Of a DNA stretch of 64,000 nucleotides, positions 28,209-36,384 are shown piece after piece. The stretch comes from a virus, in IMG/VR virus record IMGVR_UViG_3300034062_003925, positions 1 through 64,000 of that record; one strand, given 5' to 3'. The position numbers and the translations under genes were made by a program. The notes under the pieces are model-generated. The model worked only from the letters and a program-made list of their open reading frames with translations, made no database searches and was not told where the DNA came from. Numbering within the stretch: the stretch's first letter is position 1; each line of letters opens with the position of its first letter.

Positions 28209-28418
28209 ATGGACGATATTTTAAAACCAAAAATTGACCTAAAACAACAACCAACGGTTGAGTGTGAGAAATGTAACTCAAAATACTTTAAAGAAGTTAT
28301 ATTGATAAAAAAAGTAAGTAAAATATTAACAGGTAGTTCAGAAGATACTCTTGTCCCATTTCCAACATATATGTGTAGTGGATGTGGTCATGTTAATCCT
28401 GAATTTGAATTATTCTAA
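28209..28418 (+). CDS. Small zinc-ribbon protein
   Basis: 69 residues with two CxxC pairs (CEKCNSKYF near residue 20 and CSGCGHVNPEF near residue 58), enough for one four-Cys zinc ribbon. Such small ribbons in phages often bind nucleic acid or RNA polymerase. It sits in the replication block between the exonuclease and a gene of unknown role. Function inferred only from the zinc motif. Confidence 0.75.
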   Translation: MDDILKPKIDLKQQPTVECEKCNSKYFKEVILIKKVSKILTGSSEDTLVPFPTYMCSGCGHVNPEFELF

Positions 28419-28433
28419 ATTTTAATATGTAAA

Positions 28434-28673
28434 ATGATAAATCACAAACAATTTTATAGTTGGTTAGAGGGTTACTTATACGGTAAACTTGAAAATAAAC
28501 ACATCGACATTACCCCGATAGTTGAAAAAATGGGGGAGGTGAAAGATGACTTTGACCTTGAGAAATTCTCTAAATTGTCAAAAACTCAACAACAATATTT
28601 TAATCCTATCTCAGTACCTTTAACAACTAAGGACGATGATGATTTAGGTAGACCACCAAAAATAGTGATGTAA
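28434..28673 (+). CDS. Hypothetical acidic protein (79 aa)
   Basis: A 79-residue protein with an amphipathic N-terminus (HKQFYSWLEGYLYGKLE) and an acidic C-terminus (TTKDDDDLGRPPKIV). No catalytic or binding motif is evident. It is in the plus-strand replication operon, 15 bases after the zinc-ribbon gene, and no separate promoter is seen. Not recognised; WLEGYL-type starts occur in small phage proteins of unknown role. Confidence 0.72.
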   Translation: MINHKQFYSWLEGYLYGKLENKHIDITPIVEKMGEVKDDFDLEKFSKLSKTQQQYFNPISVPLTTKDDDDLGRPPKIVM

Positions 28674-28720
28674 TATGAATCAATGATTTGATTGATAAAA
28701 GAAAATAAATAATAAAAAAT

Positions 28721-29671
28721 ATGAAATTAAAAGAATTTTTAGAAGTAGCTTTAATTAGTAAAAAAGATAATCCAATGTTAACCAATGACAAGTTTACTGA
28801 TGAGACTTGTTTTTATGGTAATGAATTGGATAAATATAAAAACATAATTAAAGAATGTGATGAATTTGCTAAATGCGATTCGTTAGATATTTTAACGATG
28901 CCGTTGGTTAAAGGTAAAAATGGCGAAATTTACACAACTAACACTATTAAACTTTCTGATTTAACAGAATTTAAAGGTAGATGTTATCTATTATCGTTAG
29001 GTTTAACTCCTGAAATGTATGACCCAAGTCGATTACTTAAACCTGTTAAGAATGGTGCTGCTATGGGTCCGACAATTTATGATATTGACACATTTGAACC
29101 AAGAAAACATATTTTATTAACTTGGTCACCTGAAATGGCTCAAGACGTGTCTGGTGCTAATGATGAATTAACATTAAGAAATGACATTCATAAGTTATTG
29201 GATGATGTTTTGGATAACCCTGAAGAATACAAAACTAAAGGACTTAGAGGTGTTTTGGTAAGAGGGTTATTTGAGGTGATAGACAACAATGATGGGTCTG
29301 AAATTAACAGAAACGTTTATGGTGTAGATTTAACTGTGAATAAACCTGAAGATGTTGGTTATAAAGTATTTTATTTAGAAACAAATGTGATTAAACCTGG
29401 TGAAATTGAATTGAGGTTAAATAATAAAATTATCCCATCACATTTAAAAGATAAATTTATTGATGAGGTTGGAACTGACCCTAAGATAATCACTGAGAAA
29501 ATAATTGATGAGTTTTTGGAAAATCAAGGGATTAATCGTTATACGGGTAGACTTGCGGAAATATTAAAAAAAGGTAAGGAAGTTGAAGACAAGATTTATG
29601 AAGTTGAAAAATATCACAAAGAAGTGAAAAAAATGATGAAACTTAAAAAAGAAAGTAAAAAATATGATTAA
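28721..29671 (+). CDS. Hypothetical protein next to gp47 (316 aa)
   Basis: A 316-residue soluble protein, mixed alpha/beta with a strongly charged helical end (KKGKEVEDKIYEVEKYHKEV). Segments that look conserved are PMLTNDKFTDETCFYG, PTIYDIDTFEPRKHILLTWS and LRGVLVRGLFEVID. It overlaps the gp47-like gene by 8 bases, so it is probably translated with it and may belong to the recombination machinery. I do not recognise the family. A C-terminal coiled coil could provide partner binding. Confidence 0.75.
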   Translation: MKLKEFLEVALISKKDNPMLTNDKFTDETCFYGNELDKYKNIIKECDEFAKCDSLDILTMPLVKGKNGEIYTTNTIKLSDLTEFKGRCYLLSLGLTPEMYDPSRLLKPVKNGAAMGPTIYDIDTFEPRKHILLTWSPEMAQDVSGANDELTLRNDIHKLLDDVLDNPEEYKTKGLRGVLVRGLFEVIDNNDGSEINRNVYGVDLTVNKPEDVGYKVFYLETNVIKPGEIELRLNNKIIPSHLKDKFIDEVGTDPKIITEKIIDEFLENQGINRYTGRLAEILKKGKEVEDKIYEVEKYHKEVKKMMKLKKESKKYD

Positions 29672-30446
29672 GACCATTTGTCATTTTAGTGATTTACATC
29701 TAAAATTATTCAAAGACCACGACCTTTATAGGTTAATACTCAATGATATGTTAGAAAAATTTAGAGAGATTAAACCTTGTAGAATAGTCTTTACTGGTGA
29801 CCTACTTCACTCAAAAAATCAATTAAGTCCGGAAGTTATTGAAATCGCGTCTTGGGTATTAACGGAATGTTCTTTAATTGCTAAAACAATACTTATACCT
29901 GGAAATCATGATGCCTTAATTAATAATAATGATAGATTGGATAGTATAAGTCCTATTGTTGATAATTTGAATAATCCAAATATTGTTTATTACAAGAACA
30001 GAGGTGTCTATGAGGATGAAAATGTGTCTTGGTGTGTGTATTCACAATTTCAAGGGAATGTTCCTCCTGAAATTAATACGGCGGTTGGATTTAAGATTGG
30101 ATTGTTTCATGACCCGGTGGCGGGGTTAACTACGGATTTAGGTTTTGATTTTGGCTCACATGCTTATGATGTTGAAAAATTTAATGGGTTAGACCTTGTT
30201 CTATGTGGAGATGTTCATAAACGTTCTGTTTTTAACATCCCAAATGGTAAGAGGGGTGTCATGATAGGTTCATGTTTGCAACAAAATTTTGGGGAAACTG
30301 TTACTAAACACGGGTTCGGAATCTACAATTTAGAATCAGATGAATATTCATTTGTTGATTTACATAATCCAAAGCCGTATCTTTCATTTAAAATAAAATC
30401 ATTTGAGGATATTATAGATGGAAAAGAAAAACTCACAAATGTATAA
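29664..30446 (+). CDS. 47: Recombination nuclease subunit, gp47/SbcD/Mre11-like
   Basis: A 260-residue metallophosphoesterase. The five signature blocks are present: FSDLHLKL (Asp10, His12), FTGDLLHSKN, IPGNHDAL, LFHDPVAG, and LCGDVHKR, the last taking the place of the usual GHxH. With the gp46-like ATPase it forms the SbcCD/Mre11-Rad50 complex that resects DNA ends for recombination-dependent replication and attacks host DNA. Usual gp47 proteins run to about 340 residues, so the C-terminal capping domain is short. It overlaps the repeat-rich coiled-coil gene by 29 bases. Its partner gene lies 1.8 kb downstream. Confidence 0.9.
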   Translation: MIKTICHFSDLHLKLFKDHDLYRLILNDMLEKFREIKPCRIVFTGDLLHSKNQLSPEVIEIASWVLTECSLIAKTILIPGNHDALINNNDRLDSISPIVDNLNNPNIVYYKNRGVYEDENVSWCVYSQFQGNVPPEINTAVGFKIGLFHDPVAGLTTDLGFDFGSHAYDVEKFNGLDLVLCGDVHKRSVFNIPNGKRGVMIGSCLQQNFGETVTKHGFGIYNLESDEYSFVDLHNPKPYLSFKIKSFEDIIDGKEKLTNV

Positions 30447-31089
30447 TATTGATATTAAAAATACCAAAGAAATCTATGATTTTTGTTTGTTAAACAAGAT
30501 TATGGATATTGATGGATTTATTAATAAATGTTTTAAGAAAGGTTTTAATTTAGAAAAATATGGTATCATTGGTGAGGTTGATAATGAAGTAAAAGAAATC
30601 ATTGTTGAAAAACGGGTGGAGGTTCCTGTTGAGGTTATTGTGGAAAAAATCGTTGAAATCATTAAAGAAGTTCCCACACCCCCCACGGAAGTTAAAGTTA
30701 TTGAGTATGTTGATAGAGAGGTTATTAAAGAGATAAAAGTGGAAGTTCCTGTCGAAAAAATAGTATATATTTACGACAAAAAAGAAGAAAATTCTGTCAC
30801 AAATATAGGAAAGATTTGTGACAATCCTGAACCGATTATTATTGAGAAGATTGTTGAGGTTGAGAAGATTGTTGAAGTGGAAAAGATTGTTGAGGTGATT
30901 AAAGAAGTTGGTGTGTCTAACGATAAAGTGGTGATGTTACAAGATACCTTGAATAAATTAAGAAAAGAACTTACAGATAAAAATACAAAAATACAAGAAC
31001 TTGAGGGGACTATCAAACAATTAGAACAACTAAACATAAATCAAGGTGCGGTCTATATGAAAGGGTCGAACCTAACAAAAAACATATAA
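30418..31089 (+). CDS. Coiled-coil protein with EKIVEV repeats
   Basis: A 223-residue protein. The N-terminal 50 residues are globular (KEIYDFCLLNKIMDIDGF). The middle is made of Val/Glu/Lys repeats (VEVPVEVIVEKIVEI, VEKIVEVEKIVEV), which form a beta or coiled rod, and the C-terminus is a leucine-heptad coiled coil (LNKLRKELTDKNTKIQELEG). It starts inside the 3' end of gp47, so it is translationally coupled. The repeats are visible at DNA level at 30844. A scaffold or tether linked to the gp46/47 complex is possible; no family identified. Confidence 0.75.
   Translation: MEKKNSQMYNIDIKNTKEIYDFCLLNKIMDIDGFINKCFKKGFNLEKYGIIGEVDNEVKEIIVEKRVEVPVEVIVEKIVEIIKEVPTPPTEVKVIEYVDREVIKEIKVEVPVEKIVYIYDKKEENSVTNIGKICDNPEPIIIEKIVEVEKIVEVEKIVEVIKEVGVSNDKVVMLQDTLNKLRKELTDKNTKIQELEGTIKQLEQLNINQGAVYMKGSNLTKNI
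30844..30897 (+). repeat. 18-base tandem repeat, three copies
   Basis: The unit GAGAAGATTGTTGAGGTT is present three times with two or three substitutions per later copy, encoding EKIVEV three times. It keeps the frame and marks recent expansion of the rod. Confidence 0.85.
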
Positions 31090-31092
31090 ATT

Positions 31093-31443
31093 ATGACAAT
31101 TAACATTTTAACTTGGTTCATTTTAAGTTACGGACTTATGAACATTATGGTCTTCGGAAGTATTTTCCAAGGATTAAGAGATTTTTTTAATAAATGGGGA
31201 GAAAATCCATATACACCATTTCAATTTGTTGGTAAATTTATTTCAGGTATATTAACCTGTCCCATGTGTTTTGGTTTCCATGGCGGTTGGTTTTTATCAT
31301 TAGTGGTATTCTCTCCATCTATGGTATTATTTGGATTGCCATTATGGTGTGGATGGTTTTTTGATGGTATATTATCATCAGGAGCTGTGTGGGCGATAAA
31401 CGCAATTGTAGAATGGTTTGAAGAAAACAAACCAACAAAATAA
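31093..31443 (+). CDS. Membrane protein, DUF1360-like
   Basis: A 116-residue integral membrane protein with three hydrophobic segments: residues about 3-25 (LTWFILSYGLMNIMVFG), about 65-85 (GGWFLSLVVFSPSMVLFG) and about 88-108. Between the first and second lies LTCPMCFGFHGGW, the C-x2-C plus F/W pattern typical of the small phage and Bacillus DUF1360-type membrane proteins. Its role is unknown. It lies within the gp47-gp46 interval, an unexpected place for a membrane protein; perhaps it is involved in membrane association of replication. Confidence 0.75.
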   Translation: MTINILTWFILSYGLMNIMVFGSIFQGLRDFFNKWGENPYTPFQFVGKFISGILTCPMCFGFHGGWFLSLVVFSPSMVLFGLPLWCGWFFDGILSSGAVWAINAIVEWFEENKPTK

Positions 31444-31450
31444 TAAATCT

Positions 31451-31966
31451 ATGTCAAAACTAACTGACTTTGTTTTAAAACGATTACAAGAAAACATTAA
31501 ACAACGATGGGTCATTGAATCCAATACATTTTTTAGTTTACTTGAAAATATGGGTATTATTAATGATGAAGATTTATTGGTAGACATCTTTGAATTTTTG
31601 GAGAACGAAAACGTTGATGTTCACTTTAATAGTACTGGTGACCATGTGAGGTTCGAACAATATAAACGAATTGAGGTAAAGACCAAATTTAATAAAGGAA
31701 TTGGTATTGCCCAAGACGGGATTAAAAACTTCATAAAGACGGTGGATAATTTTAAACCAACCATGGATGATACTTTTATGAAGGTATACATGACTGATGA
31801 TGACGAAGAACAAATGGAGATTAATAAACACATGAGTACTTTGGATAATAATATTGAATTATTCAGAAAAAAATTCGAACAAGAAAAATATCAAAAACAC
31901 CAAGACAAGTTAAGAGAGTTATCAACTGAAGAATTAATAGAACAATTAACAAATAATACAATATAA
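31451..31966 (+). CDS. Hypothetical charged protein (171 aa)
   Basis: Starts at ATG 31451 (MSKLTDFVLKRLQENIKQRW), 7 bases after the membrane-protein stop. A longer frame from 31418 would overlap the upstream gene and adds only low-complexity residues. It has an N-terminal helical bundle, a central KRIEVKTKFNKGIGIAQDG, and a C-terminal coiled coil ending in LSTEELIEQLTNNT. No recognised family. It sits in the operon just before gp46. Confidence 0.75.
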   Translation: MSKLTDFVLKRLQENIKQRWVIESNTFFSLLENMGIINDEDLLVDIFEFLENENVDVHFNSTGDHVRFEQYKRIEVKTKFNKGIGIAQDGIKNFIKTVDNFKPTMDDTFMKVYMTDDDEEQMEINKHMSTLDNNIELFRKKFEQEKYQKHQDKLRELSTEELIEQLTNNTI

Positions 31967-31967
31967 C

Positions 31968-32210
31968 ATGGGTAAAGCATCAAAGGCTCACAGAGCAAAA
32001 ATCGCAAAAAGAAACGAGAACATTAGACTCGAAAAAAAACAAACGGAGAAAAAATATCTTCAAATGATGGAACAACAACTACAAGCGTTTCAAAACAAAT
32101 TTTCAGGATTAACTGAAAATGATGAATTAAGTGCCGAGAACATTATTGATGTTCTTAGTAACGAAGAGGTTACCCCAACTGAAGACCAAGTTTCGGAGTT
32201 AGAGAAATAA
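31968..32210 (+). CDS. Small basic/helical protein (80 aa)
   Basis: 80 residues with a strongly basic N-terminus (GKASKAHRAKIAKRNENIR) that could bind nucleic acid, followed by a Gln-rich helix and an acidic end. It is separated by one base from both neighbours, so it is part of the gp46 translation unit. No family is recognised. The bipartite charge resembles small DNA-binding accessory proteins. Confidence 0.75.
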   Translation: MGKASKAHRAKIAKRNENIRLEKKQTEKKYLQMMEQQLQAFQNKFSGLTENDELSAENIIDVLSNEEVTPTEDQVSELEK

Positions 32211-32211
32211 A

Positions 32212-34584
32212 ATGGATTTGTTCAATCCCCCAATAGAATTTAATTATAAAATAATGAATAAAGAATTAGAGTTTGAAACTTTAGATAATCCATATGTGCA
32301 AGTTGTATGGGATGACTACGCTGAAAATTTTACTCAAGAGAAGATTAAAAGCGTTAGACATTACTTTCAAAAGAAATATAACACGACTAATGTAAATGTT
32401 ATTACTAAGACCAAGGCTAGTGATGATGTTACTCACACAGTCGATATCTCTTTTAATATCTTGGACAAGAATTATCAGTCCGAATTAGTTAAAACATATT
32501 TAACCTCCAAATCTTTAGAGAAATATTTTGATGAGGTTATTCATCTTGACGGGATTGTTGACAATAAATTATTAGTTAATAACAATGAAGTCAGTCCGTT
32601 TAAACGATGGTTCATTAAGAACATTGAGTTCTCAAATTTCCTTTCATATGGTGAGAATCAAAAATTGGATTTTGAAAAATGTGATGGGATTTCTGTTGTT
32701 GAGTCTAATCCGCCCAATTTTGGGGGAAAAACAGTCCTAACGGTGGATTTACTATTGTTCTTATTTTTTAATGAGACAACTAAAACATCCAAAGCCGAAG
32801 AAGTGTTCAATCGATTTACCGATAAGAACAAAGTATCCGTTAAGGGGGAAATTATTATCGATGGTGATGAATACATCATTGTTAGAAACATTGAGAGAAA
32901 AAAATCTAAGGCAGGTGAGTGGAATGTTAAGACTGAATTGGACTTCTTTAAAAAGTTGTTTGACGGTAGTTTACAAAACTTTACTGGAGAACAAAGACGA
33001 GAAACTGAGGCGTTCATTAAAACGTCTATTGGGTCTAAAGAAGATTTCTTAATGACAATCTTAACTACCGCGACTAACTTGGAAGATTTGATTGATTCTA
33101 AACCAACGGCTCGAGGACAAGTATTGTCAAGATTTATGGGATTGGACTTCCTTAAGAAGAAAGAAGATGCTGGTAAAGAAATTTATAGTGATTTCTCCAA
33201 ATCAATGATGTCTAACATCTATAGTAGTGAGAAGTTAAAAACGGATAATGAGGATTATAATTCTAAAATAGTTGAATTAAATGAAGAAAACCAACGACTA
33301 CAAAAAGATTTAATTGATGTTCAAGACCGAATCATTAAAGGTCAGGAATACAGAGATAATTTATTGAAAAGTAAACATACTGACATTGATAAAGAAATTA
33401 GTTTACTTTCTCCTGATAAAGTAACTACGGATATAATAACTCTTAAAAGTCAAAGACAAGGTGTTGAAAAACAATTATCTGAGATAAAGGTTGTGGAACC
33501 ATCCTCTTTTTATCATGAGGATGAACACGATAAAGTTAAGGAAGACTACAATGAGGAGTATAAGAAAAAAGTTGATGTTGACCATAAGATAAAAACTATT
33601 GAGGATTTAAAAAGTTCTGTTGACGGTGGAATCAAATGTGAACATTGTGGAATTGATTTAATGATGGCATCAATTACCCAATCTAAAATAGCCGAACTTG
33701 ACGGATATATCATGCAAAAAGACCAAATTTCGGGGTTAATGCAGGATTTATCCGTCAAAGAACAAGGTTTCGTACACCTTAAAAAAGAGTTTGATGAGTA
33801 TGAGAAAAACAAATTAATCAAAGAAAAATATGAACTTAGTATCGAAGGATTTGATTTAAAAATTAAAGGACTTCAAGAGAAGTTAACGAAATATAATGAA
33901 TTACAAGATAAAATAACATCTAACGAAAAAATTGAAACCCAATTAATTAAGGCGGGGTTACGTTTAGATGACCTCGATGTTGAAAAAAATAACACAACTA
34001 AAAAAATAAACAGTAACGATTATCAAATTCAAACGTTTAAAGATAAGATTGAACAAAATCTAAAAACAATTGTTAAGATTGGTGAAGAAGCTGAACGAGA
34101 AAAAATATACAAAATATACTTGGAGATATATGGTAAAAATGGGGTATCAAAAATGATTATGAAAACCATGATGCCATTAATCAATTCTGAATTACAAAGA
34201 TTGTTAGAGGACAGTTCTCACTTCAGATTGGAAGTTAACATTAATGATAAGAATGAGGTTGAGTTCTTGATGATTGATAATAATACCCAAGTGGAAAAAC
34301 TGATGGCGTCAGGTTCAGGTTACGAAAGAACCATTGCGTCTTTAGCGTTAAGAGCAGTGTTAAGTAAAATTTGTTCATTACCAAAACCAAATATCGTAGT
34401 GTTTGACGAAATATTTGGAAAAATATCAAATGATAATTTGGACATGGTTGCAGAATTTTTCACTAAGATTAAAGAATATTTCGAGAAAATTTTTGTTATT
34501 ACACATAATCCTTTGGTAACTAATTGGGCTGATAATGTTGTTAAAATCAAAAAAGAGGATAATGTCAGTTTTGTCTCACAATAA
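32212..34584 (+). CDS. 46: Recombination ATPase subunit, gp46/SbcC/Rad50-like
   Basis: A 790-residue SMC-type ATPase. An extra 150-residue N-terminal part precedes the ATPase core (FLSYGENQKLDFEKCDG). The P-loop is NPPNFGGKTVL near residue 170; it keeps GKT but lacks the first Gly of the usual GxxxxGKT. Long coiled coils flank a zinc hook CEHC near 476, with the ABC signature SGSGYERT near 700 and Walker B IVVFDEIFGK near 727. With gp47 it tethers and resects DNA ends. It is much longer than T4 gp46 (about 560), through the N-terminal extension and longer coils. The zinc hook shows a canonical dimerisation mode. Confidence 0.92.
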   Translation: MDLFNPPIEFNYKIMNKELEFETLDNPYVQVVWDDYAENFTQEKIKSVRHYFQKKYNTTNVNVITKTKASDDVTHTVDISFNILDKNYQSELVKTYLTSKSLEKYFDEVIHLDGIVDNKLLVNNNEVSPFKRWFIKNIEFSNFLSYGENQKLDFEKCDGISVVESNPPNFGGKTVLTVDLLLFLFFNETTKTSKAEEVFNRFTDKNKVSVKGEIIIDGDEYIIVRNIERKKSKAGEWNVKTELDFFKKLFDGSLQNFTGEQRRETEAFIKTSIGSKEDFLMTILTTATNLEDLIDSKPTARGQVLSRFMGLDFLKKKEDAGKEIYSDFSKSMMSNIYSSEKLKTDNEDYNSKIVELNEENQRLQKDLIDVQDRIIKGQEYRDNLLKSKHTDIDKEISLLSPDKVTTDIITLKSQRQGVEKQLSEIKVVEPSSFYHEDEHDKVKEDYNEEYKKKVDVDHKIKTIEDLKSSVDGGIKCEHCGIDLMMASITQSKIAELDGYIMQKDQISGLMQDLSVKEQGFVHLKKEFDEYEKNKLIKEKYELSIEGFDLKIKGLQEKLTKYNELQDKITSNEKIETQLIKAGLRLDDLDVEKNNTTKKINSNDYQIQTFKDKIEQNLKTIVKIGEEAEREKIYKIYLEIYGKNGVSKMIMKTMMPLINSELQRLLEDSSHFRLEVNINDKNEVEFLMIDNNTQVEKLMASGSGYERTIASLALRAVLSKICSLPKPNIVVFDEIFGKISNDNLDMVAEFFTKIKEYFEKIFVITHNPLVTNWADNVVKIKKEDNVSFVSQ

Positions 34585-34585
34585 T

Positions 34586-34616
34586 TTTGTAGAACCATAA
34601 AAGAATAGTACATTTG
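34586..34616 (+). promoter_or_regulatory. Host-type (Bacteroidota) promoter
   Basis: TTTG at 34586-34589, 19 bases, then TACATTTG at 34609-34616. This is an exact fit to the Bacteroidota primary-sigma consensus (TTTG, 19-21 bases, TAnnTTTG). Transcription would start at about 34621-34624, so the ATG at 34621 would be at or before the start of the message and ATG 34636 is favoured. Confidence 0.75.
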
Positions 34617-34635
34617 TGGAATGAAATATAAATAT

Positions 34636-35190
34636 ATGAAATACATATTATTCCTTTTTGCGAAACACAAAGAACAAGAAAAATTCGTAACAATTTTGGG
34701 TGAAGAAATTGTTACATTAACTGACTCAACTGACGTACAATATTATTTTGGTTCTGAATCCGCAATAATTACTTTCAATTCACTTGAAAGTTTGGATAGT
34801 ATTAAAGATTTTTTTCAATTTATGTTGGGAGCATCAGAAATTGTTTATTTCTTATCCCCGTACGAACCTGACAAAATGTCATATTGGTTGGATAGAAGTG
34901 TGGAGAAACATCTTTTTAATCCTGACAAAACAGGTATAATTGTTGAAAATACTAAAGAAGAACAGGTTGAGGTACAAAAATTGTTCATTAGAGAACTTGA
35001 AAATGGTTTAGATTCTTTATTAAAAGAAATAATCAATCAAGATGAAGATGATATATTAAAAGAAATAAACTATAAAGATAAACCTAAAGTAAAAACTTTA
35101 GACCAACTTTTAGATAAAATAATTGACGAGGGTTACCCCTCTTTGTGCGACTCTGAAATAAAATTACTTAACGAATACTCTAAAAAATAA
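34636..35190 (+). CDS. Hypothetical protein with DUF6576-like C-terminal tail
   Basis: A 184-residue protein directly before the sigma factor. Its start is set at the second in-frame ATG (MKYILFLFAKHKEQ), because a host-type promoter ends only 4 bases before the first ATG (34621). The N-terminal half is alpha/beta. The last 28 residues (LDQLLDKIIDEGYPSLCDSE, then LLNEYSK) match the short LDxLLDKI-GYxSL-LxxxSK tail found at the end of many Bacteroidota proteins (DUF6576). That tail points to host-lineage sequence. Its role is unknown. Promoter and location suggest an early or middle gene co-transcribed with sigma. Confidence 0.75.
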   Translation: MKYILFLFAKHKEQEKFVTILGEEIVTLTDSTDVQYYFGSESAIITFNSLESLDSIKDFFQFMLGASEIVYFLSPYEPDKMSYWLDRSVEKHLFNPDKTGIIVENTKEEQVEVQKLFIRELENGLDSLLKEIINQDEDDILKEINYKDKPKVKTLDQLLDKIIDEGYPSLCDSEIKLLNEYSKK

Positions 35191-35192
35191 AT

Positions 35193-35993
35193 ATGAAAGA
35201 CAAAAACACAGGAATTATAATTAATCAAGAAGAAATTCAGCACTATCTTAAGGACATCCGTAGGATAAAAGTTATGACCCCACAACGAGAAAAAGAATTA
35301 GCGGGGATGATGAAGTCAGGAACATTGACAGACTCTCAAAAAGAGAAGGTTCATAAAGAGTTGCTTGAGGGTAATTTACGATTTGTAATTACGGTCGCAA
35401 AACAGTATCAAAACCAAGGGTTGGATTTCCCTGATTTAATTGCTGAAGGGAATTTTGGGTTAATGAAGGCGATTAAAAACTTTGATTGGAATAAAGATTT
35501 AAGATTTATCTCTTATGCTGTTTGGTGGGTTAAACAATCAATCTTACAGTCACTGAATGACAACGCGAGAACCATTCGACTTCCTGTTAATGTAGTACAA
35601 GACTTACACAGAGCCAAAAAAGCGATAGAATCTAATGGTGGGGATTTAGATGCCAAATTCCAAGGACTACCATCAATGATTTACCTTGATATAGATATTA
35701 ATGAAGAAGGTGATACATTATTCGACATCATTAAAAATAAAGACGCGGATATGCCTGACGAAGTATTCAACAGTAAGGATTTGTTAAAGTCTAAGTTAAT
35801 TGGTTTATTAAATTCGTTAGATGACCGAGAAAAGGTTATTATTGAGGATTATTTTGGTATCTCTGGGTCACCAAGAACTTTAGAGGATATTGGTGGAGAT
35901 TTCAGTCTTACGAAAGAGAGGGTCAGACAGATAAAAGAAAAGGCACTACGAAAATTAAGGAATGATAGTTCGGTGTTATTCGACTACATGTAA
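35193..35993 (+). CDS. Phage sigma factor of the sigma-70 family
   Basis: A 266-residue sigma factor, 2 bases after the preceding stop. It has region 1.2-like INQEEIQHYLKDIRRIKVMT, region 2.1-2.4 (EGNLRFVITVAKQYQNQGLD, then GLMKAIKNFDWNKDLRFISY and VWWVKQSI), a short linker instead of a full region 3, and region 4 with a helix-turn-helix (LEDIGGDFSLTKERVRQIKE). The layout is that of Bacteroidota primary sigma with region 3 mostly reduced, much more complete than T4 gp55. It probably redirects host RNA polymerase to phage promoters, possibly the TATTTAT boxes. A strong terminator follows. Confidence 0.93.
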   Translation: MKDKNTGIIINQEEIQHYLKDIRRIKVMTPQREKELAGMMKSGTLTDSQKEKVHKELLEGNLRFVITVAKQYQNQGLDFPDLIAEGNFGLMKAIKNFDWNKDLRFISYAVWWVKQSILQSLNDNARTIRLPVNVVQDLHRAKKAIESNGGDLDAKFQGLPSMIYLDIDINEEGDTLFDIIKNKDADMPDEVFNSKDLLKSKLIGLLNSLDDREKVIIEDYFGISGSPRTLEDIGGDFSLTKERVRQIKEKALRKLRNDSSVLFDYM

Positions 35994-36001
35994 AAAAGTT
36001 T

Positions 36002-36035
36002 AAAACCTTCTATTTATTATAATAGAAGGTTTTTT
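36002..36035 (+). terminator. Strong intrinsic terminator after the sigma gene
   Basis: A 13-bp perfect stem (AAAACCTTCTATT/AATAGAAGGTTTT) with a 6-base loop and a 6-T run. It ends the 26336-35993 transcription unit. Confidence 0.9.
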
Positions 36036-36054
36036 ACTTTTATAGAAAAATATT

Positions 36055-36384
36055 ATGAAAAAAATTATTGAATTTGTTAAAAATTATAAGATACATATCT
36101 TAGCGTCTTTGTTGGTCATTTTCTTCTTCCGTTCATGCTCCAAGTCAAGTGAGGTTAGAAAACTAGAAAAATCTAAAACCAAAACCACTGAAGTTATCGA
36201 TAGTTTGACAACAGTTATAAAAGGTCAGAAAGACACTATTAATAATATTTCTGAAGTCATTAGAGTTGAAAAAATCAAAATTCATACCGAATACGATAAC
36301 TACATTTCATCTAAAAATAGAGGAGAACAATTAATGGAATTACATAAGATTGTTAAACAAAATCTTAAAAACTTAGAAAAATGA
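36055..36384 (+). CDS. Small membrane-anchored protein, spanin-like position
   Basis: 109 residues: one N-terminal transmembrane helix (ILASLLVIFFFRSCSKSS, residues 15-30), then a long periplasmic-type coiled coil (VRKLEKSKTKTTEVIDSLTT, IRVEKIKIHTEY). A single N-terminal anchor plus coiled coil is the layout of inner-membrane spanins (Rz-like). The Cys after the membrane segment (FRSC) could also be lipid-modified, but a cleavable signal is not clear. It is coupled to the next membrane gene by an ATGA overlap and lies close to the amidase, so a lysis role is plausible but not shown. Confidence 0.7.
   Translation: MKKIIEFVKNYKIHILASLLVIFFFRSCSKSSEVRKLEKSKTKTTEVIDSLTTVIKGQKDTINNISEVIRVEKIKIHTEYDNYISSKNRGEQLMELHKIVKQNLKNLEK

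Noticed and set aside
36011-36017. TATTTAT copy upstream of 36055
   Set aside because: It lies in the stem-loop of a strong terminator, 37 bases before the gene, so it is probably part of the hairpin sequence rather than a promoter.
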